DNA of 64,000 nt, from positions 1,302,001 through 1,366,000 of the forward strand of contig NC_134379.1 in NCBI RefSeq assembly GCF_035582795.1, in the 5' to 3' direction. The first letter of the stretch is position 1; each line of letters opens with the position of its first letter. The position numbers and the translations under genes are program-made. Shown piece by piece: positions 60,001-64,000 of this stretch. Source of the DNA: Mycteria americana. Its lineage: Eukaryota; Chordata; Aves; Ciconiiformes; Ciconiidae. The notes under the pieces were generated by a model. It saw nothing but the letters and a program-made list of their open reading frames with translations, searched no databases and was not told where the DNA came from.

Positions 60001-63000
60001 AACGATATACCTATGCACATTTAACAATAGATTTCTTATTGAAGAATAAAAAGGAAATTCACACACATGTAGTGAGTTTTTAAGCAAAGTAAAGTAGCTG
60101 CTTTAACAATTCTACTATAATAAACACTCAAATACAAGTGAGACAGGACACAGGGAATGTTCTAGATTCTCCAGTGACCTTCCCTAAGCAACAGAAGTAT
60201 TTTCTCCCATCACAGACTACAGAGTTCGCCTTCCAAAATGGCTCCTGACCGCCAGCGGGGTGTTCACCAATGCATATAACAGACATTTTAAAGCTTTGTG
60301 ACAACTCTTAATGGAAGCTAAATTATTCAAATGCTAAATCATTTTGCCTAACTTTAGTAGCCTAAAAGTCAATTTTCCAGTCTAAGGCTCTAAGCGTGGC
60401 ATGCTTAACCTGGTGAGTGGCTGCTGCTGGGCTCCCGGACCTGGCTCCCGGTGTGGCCATGCAAACAGCTGTGCTGGCACGATGAAGCAGAAAGCAGGAA
60501 AATAAGTAGCTGAGACAAAGGGGAAGACAGACAGACTGCTTTTTCAGTAACAATGACAGCTTAAGCATATGTCAAATATGATCTAAGTCAGTCACACTGG
60601 CTCTGTCTAGTCAATAAGGAGAGGGATAGGTGGGATTAATCTCTTTTAGGGCTCTCAGATAACACATGAATTGCTTCTCTTAGAAATGCCTCACCCTAGC
60701 AGTTAACTGCAGAGAACCAGCTTAAAACGAAGCCTCGCTTGTAGGTAACCAAAGCTTGCTGATTTGAGGACCCTAATTCTTTAATTTTCCATGAGCCTTC
60801 TCTCCCCGCCTGCCAAGTCTGAAGGAGAGTCAGTGCCACATGTTACAAACCACGTTAAATGCTGTCCTATTAGTGGAGTGACTTGGGCCTCACAAACAGG
60901 CGAGAAACAGGCGAGGTGGCTAATTGAGCAGCATCATTAGAAGGGAGTTAGGTTTTGTTTTTGTTGGATTTTTCGCAAGAGAATTTTAGCATACACACTC
61001 ACGCAATTAGCGTGGTATTATAATGCGTTTTACCCTCTGGCTGTACACGCATTGTCTAAGAGATGCAAAAGCTGATACGATCTCATTTAAAGGAGATATT
61101 CATAATCATTTTAGCTATATTTTTTAAAGGGAAAGCCACACACAGATAAGTTACAAGGAGGAGGAAAATATTACAGCAGTGCAGTGTCCAGTCTCCTTCA
61201 CTTCACTGCAACGACCAGAGCTCTCTGGAAGGCTGTTTTAAACTTACAGCACGAGGCCTGTCAGCGCTAAGGAAGAACCAAATGGAAATCAACAGATCAG
61301 ACAGTCAAAGCATCATCAATGCTGAAGAAGGAGCAGAAGTTAGAGAAGTACACCGAATCTGAGGACGCCTACGCACCGGAGTGAGGAAGGGCACTGACAA
61401 AAGGTGGATCCTGTCCTCATGCAGTGGCCAGAGACACAAGTCCCGGGATAAATTACATAATTTCTTATTATCCTACCTGCAAGCTATTTTAAATATCTGC
61501 TTACCCTAAGTAGCTAATCAGGGCCCACAAGACAGACACATGTAACACAAACACTGACACTTATGAAGCGCGACCGCGGATTTTCACCAGCAGTTCATGG
61601 ACTTAAAAAGTTTCCACAAAATCTGTTTACGATCCTGCTGCAAATCATTGCCTACAAAGAGCCCCCAGTAGCTGCAGCACAGAAGATTAACCCGTTTCTA
61701 ACAGAGTTTGAAAGAATACACTGAGTAAAAGTTGGTACTGATAGCAGAATTTTTAGCACACAAGCATGGAAAAATAAGAAAAAGGTTTCATTGTTAAAAG
61801 ATATTATCAAAAAGAACGGCTGCTATTTTTTACGATATTTAAGAAACTGGACGAGCTGTTAATGATTTTCAGGTCACTGTGGCTCTGCAGCAGTCTCCAG
61901 CTGGCAATACTTCAAAGATGCTAAAATGAAATATTAGCAGTGGGTAAAAAAAATTCTTTATTTTGAGAGAAATATTTGCTTTATTATGAAAGCAAACTGA
62001 AAAAGATAGCTGAGGAGATACTACTGAGCAAAACGGTGATTTCACTGAGATTTAACTTTGAGACACAGACATCCAAGACCAGTCAGCGTACAAGCAATAA
62101 GGAACTATGCAGACAGTGCGGTGACGGTCAGAGGCAAGAGCTCAACAGATCTCTTGGAGGATGTGACAGCATCGCCACCACTGGAAGACACAACCCCCCC
62201 TGCCCTCTCTCGGATGTATATTTTACTCTTACAAAATAACTTTCGCAACACAAGAAAGCAGCTTGCTTCATTGTCCTTTGGTGATGGCATACTCTGCCCC
62301 TACAACTAAGTAAAAGGGATTTAAACAGTTAACTGTGTGATACAACCCCCTTTTTTCTCAAAAGCACGGATGTTGTGAAGTGGCATATCCAACAGCCACC
62401 TCTTCGGGGGTTTTTTGGTTTTGTTTGTTTGTTTGCTTTTTTGTTGGGTTTTTTTCCCCCCTCTGATCTTAAGCGGTGCTGTAAAGACCCACTCAAAATT
62501 GAGCCCAGACTGTGCTGCACAGTTAGAAATAAAATAAGTAACAGTATATATCTTGAAGGGACTGGTCTAATTTAAAATAAGTCAGGGTAAAAAGCGAGGA
62601 AGAAGCAAAAGGATATGTTTACTCTATAGAGAGGTATTTACTATTAGTTATTCATTTACAGGTCAATCTTCACTGTATTAATTAAAATTTGAGAGTATGT
62701 CTGGCTAGTTATACCATTTTTAAGTAGTACAATATGTTACTGGAGGTGTTGAGAATGTCTCAAAGTTAACTTTCAGCTAGCAAAATGAAGATATTAGAAG
62801 TTTAAAGAAGCAAAAGGCAAGATGTCCAGCAGTCTTCACAGGTAAACATTAAAAAAAAGTACAGGAAAGAGAAAAAATATTTTGGAAGCTGTTATTTACT
62901 CAAGCTACTCAAGCAAAACAAAACATGTTGCGATTGATTTATGAATGGTGATAGCAAACACTTTTCCAAAATCTATTTCCAATTCCCTTTTTGAGTAAAT

Positions 63001-64000
63001 CAGAGAGTCCTGACTTTTAATAAATGTCAGTATTCCTCCTCTTCCTCAGCTCACCTCTTACCCATTCCCTACCTACAGCTAAGCCTGGCCCATGCTTGGG
63101 GAAAATATCTCATTTAAAACTGAAGTGACACATTCTAACTAACATAGGAAGCACGAGCTGTGCCTCGGTACGCATCAAGTAAAACAAAAGCTAGCCAAGG
63201 CCCCAGAAAAAGTAAAATCTCACTGAGAACAACCCCAGACTTAAAGCCTCTCACTGTGGACACAATCTAGTAAGGTCCGCATACCGTGGAAATGCTTGGT
63301 TTCCCTCCTGAAACCACTGCAAGTGGCAACCGAAGGCGAGATGCTCCAGTTCAAACGCAGACCGCTCTCTAGGAGCAAGCAGTATGACACTGGCTGTTCA
63401 GTATTTGCGATTCTACTAGTTTTTGTTAAGCAGTCCTCACTAACAGTTAGCATTTGCTGAGTTTTATATAAACGGTAGAGGGATAAAAGAGGTCGTTTAT
63501 CTGGTTTGGGGGTATTTTTGGCCACATTACAAGGTAATACAGGTCTGCGTGCTAGATCTGTAGGGCTGGCTGGGAACTCCTGTAACCCTTCCAGCACCAC
63601 TGGGGATGGAAGGGGAGGTATTGAAATTTTTCCATCCAGACGTCCACTTTGTTTCAAGTTTTGTCGCCCACCTAAAGTGCAAAGCGTCCCATCAGCTTGC
63701 ATTAGGACTAAAGAGTAGTACTCCACCCAGAAGGGACAGTTCATTGACAAACAGTTCTCCCCTGGTTTACCCGTCTTTGGAGGTCAGCTCCAGGAGTCCT
63801 GCACCAGTTTCAGCGCTCTTTCCCACAACAGATCACTTCATATTAAATAGACAAGAAGAAGAAGTCATTTGCAGACTGATACAGATTGATAAAACTTGGG
63901 TGAAGGTGTTCACAGACAAAAGTAAAAATTTCTTACACTTTTAGACACCTGGAACCTACAAAAATATATTCCACCAGCTAAATGTTCTCCTAAAATTTAG

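Larger units (their letters stand above)
49574..64000 (-). other. NLK: NLK intron 1, partial
   Basis: 14.4 kb with no exon of NLK. The glycine-loop segment (IGYGAFGVVW in relatives) and the His-rich N-terminus were looked for on the minus strand and not seen, and no CpG island occurs. Contains a MIR/L2-like fragment (50143-50250), a poly-A tract (51397-51415), an inverted repeat (56935-57086) and unexplained ORFs. Confidence 0.75.

Overview
This is a 64 kb piece of an amniote nuclear genome, most likely avian. The genes are split by long AT-rich introns with GT-AG splice sites. CpG islands sit at promoters, and a truncated CR1-type LINE tail lies in one intron. Introns carry the A-rich and (AAACC)-type simple repeats common in bird DNA. 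The gene order matches the human 17q11.2 block NLK - TMEM97 - IFT20 - TNFAIP1, read here in reverse. I placed exons by reading splice sites, carrying reading phase across every junction, and comparing proteins with remembered vertebrate families; no database was searched.

Layout. (1) 1-8.8 kb, minus strand: the 5' part of TNFAIP1 (Cul3 adaptor, BTB domain), with coding exons 2-5. The rest of the gene runs off the left edge. (2) 8.1-9.5 kb: a CpG island that forms a head-to-head promoter for TNFAIP1 and IFT20, with a 36-bp tandem duplication carrying two ZNF143-like motifs. (3) 9.15-11.6 kb, plus strand: complete IFT20 in four coding exons, 132 aa. (4) 12.9-16.0 kb, minus strand: complete TMEM97 (sigma-2 receptor) in three exons, 171 aa, tail-to-tail with IFT20. 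Its intron 1 holds a 16-bp minisatellite, and its promoter a second CpG island with GC boxes and a (GAG)n tract. (5) 16.4-64 kb, minus strand: NLK (Nemo-like kinase), with a 3.7-kb 3' UTR and exons 2-11. These encode 374 residues, equivalent to human 154-527, including the HRD, DFG, TQE and APE motifs. Exon 1, with the start codon, lies beyond the right edge, so 49.6-64 kb is all NLK intron 1.

The four genes share no single pathway. NLK regulates Wnt/TCF and other transcription factors, TMEM97 acts in the ER on sterol handling, IFT20 in ciliary trafficking, and TNFAIP1 in RhoA ubiquitination. Their arrangement is conserved synteny, not an operon.

I saw no new gene system. The items most worth a second look are the duplicated ZNF143-like promoter module, a 39-bp-arm inverted repeat at about 57.0 kb, CpG-rich patches inside NLK intron 6, MIR/L2-like fossil repeats, and a few intronic stretches dense in developmental-factor motifs.
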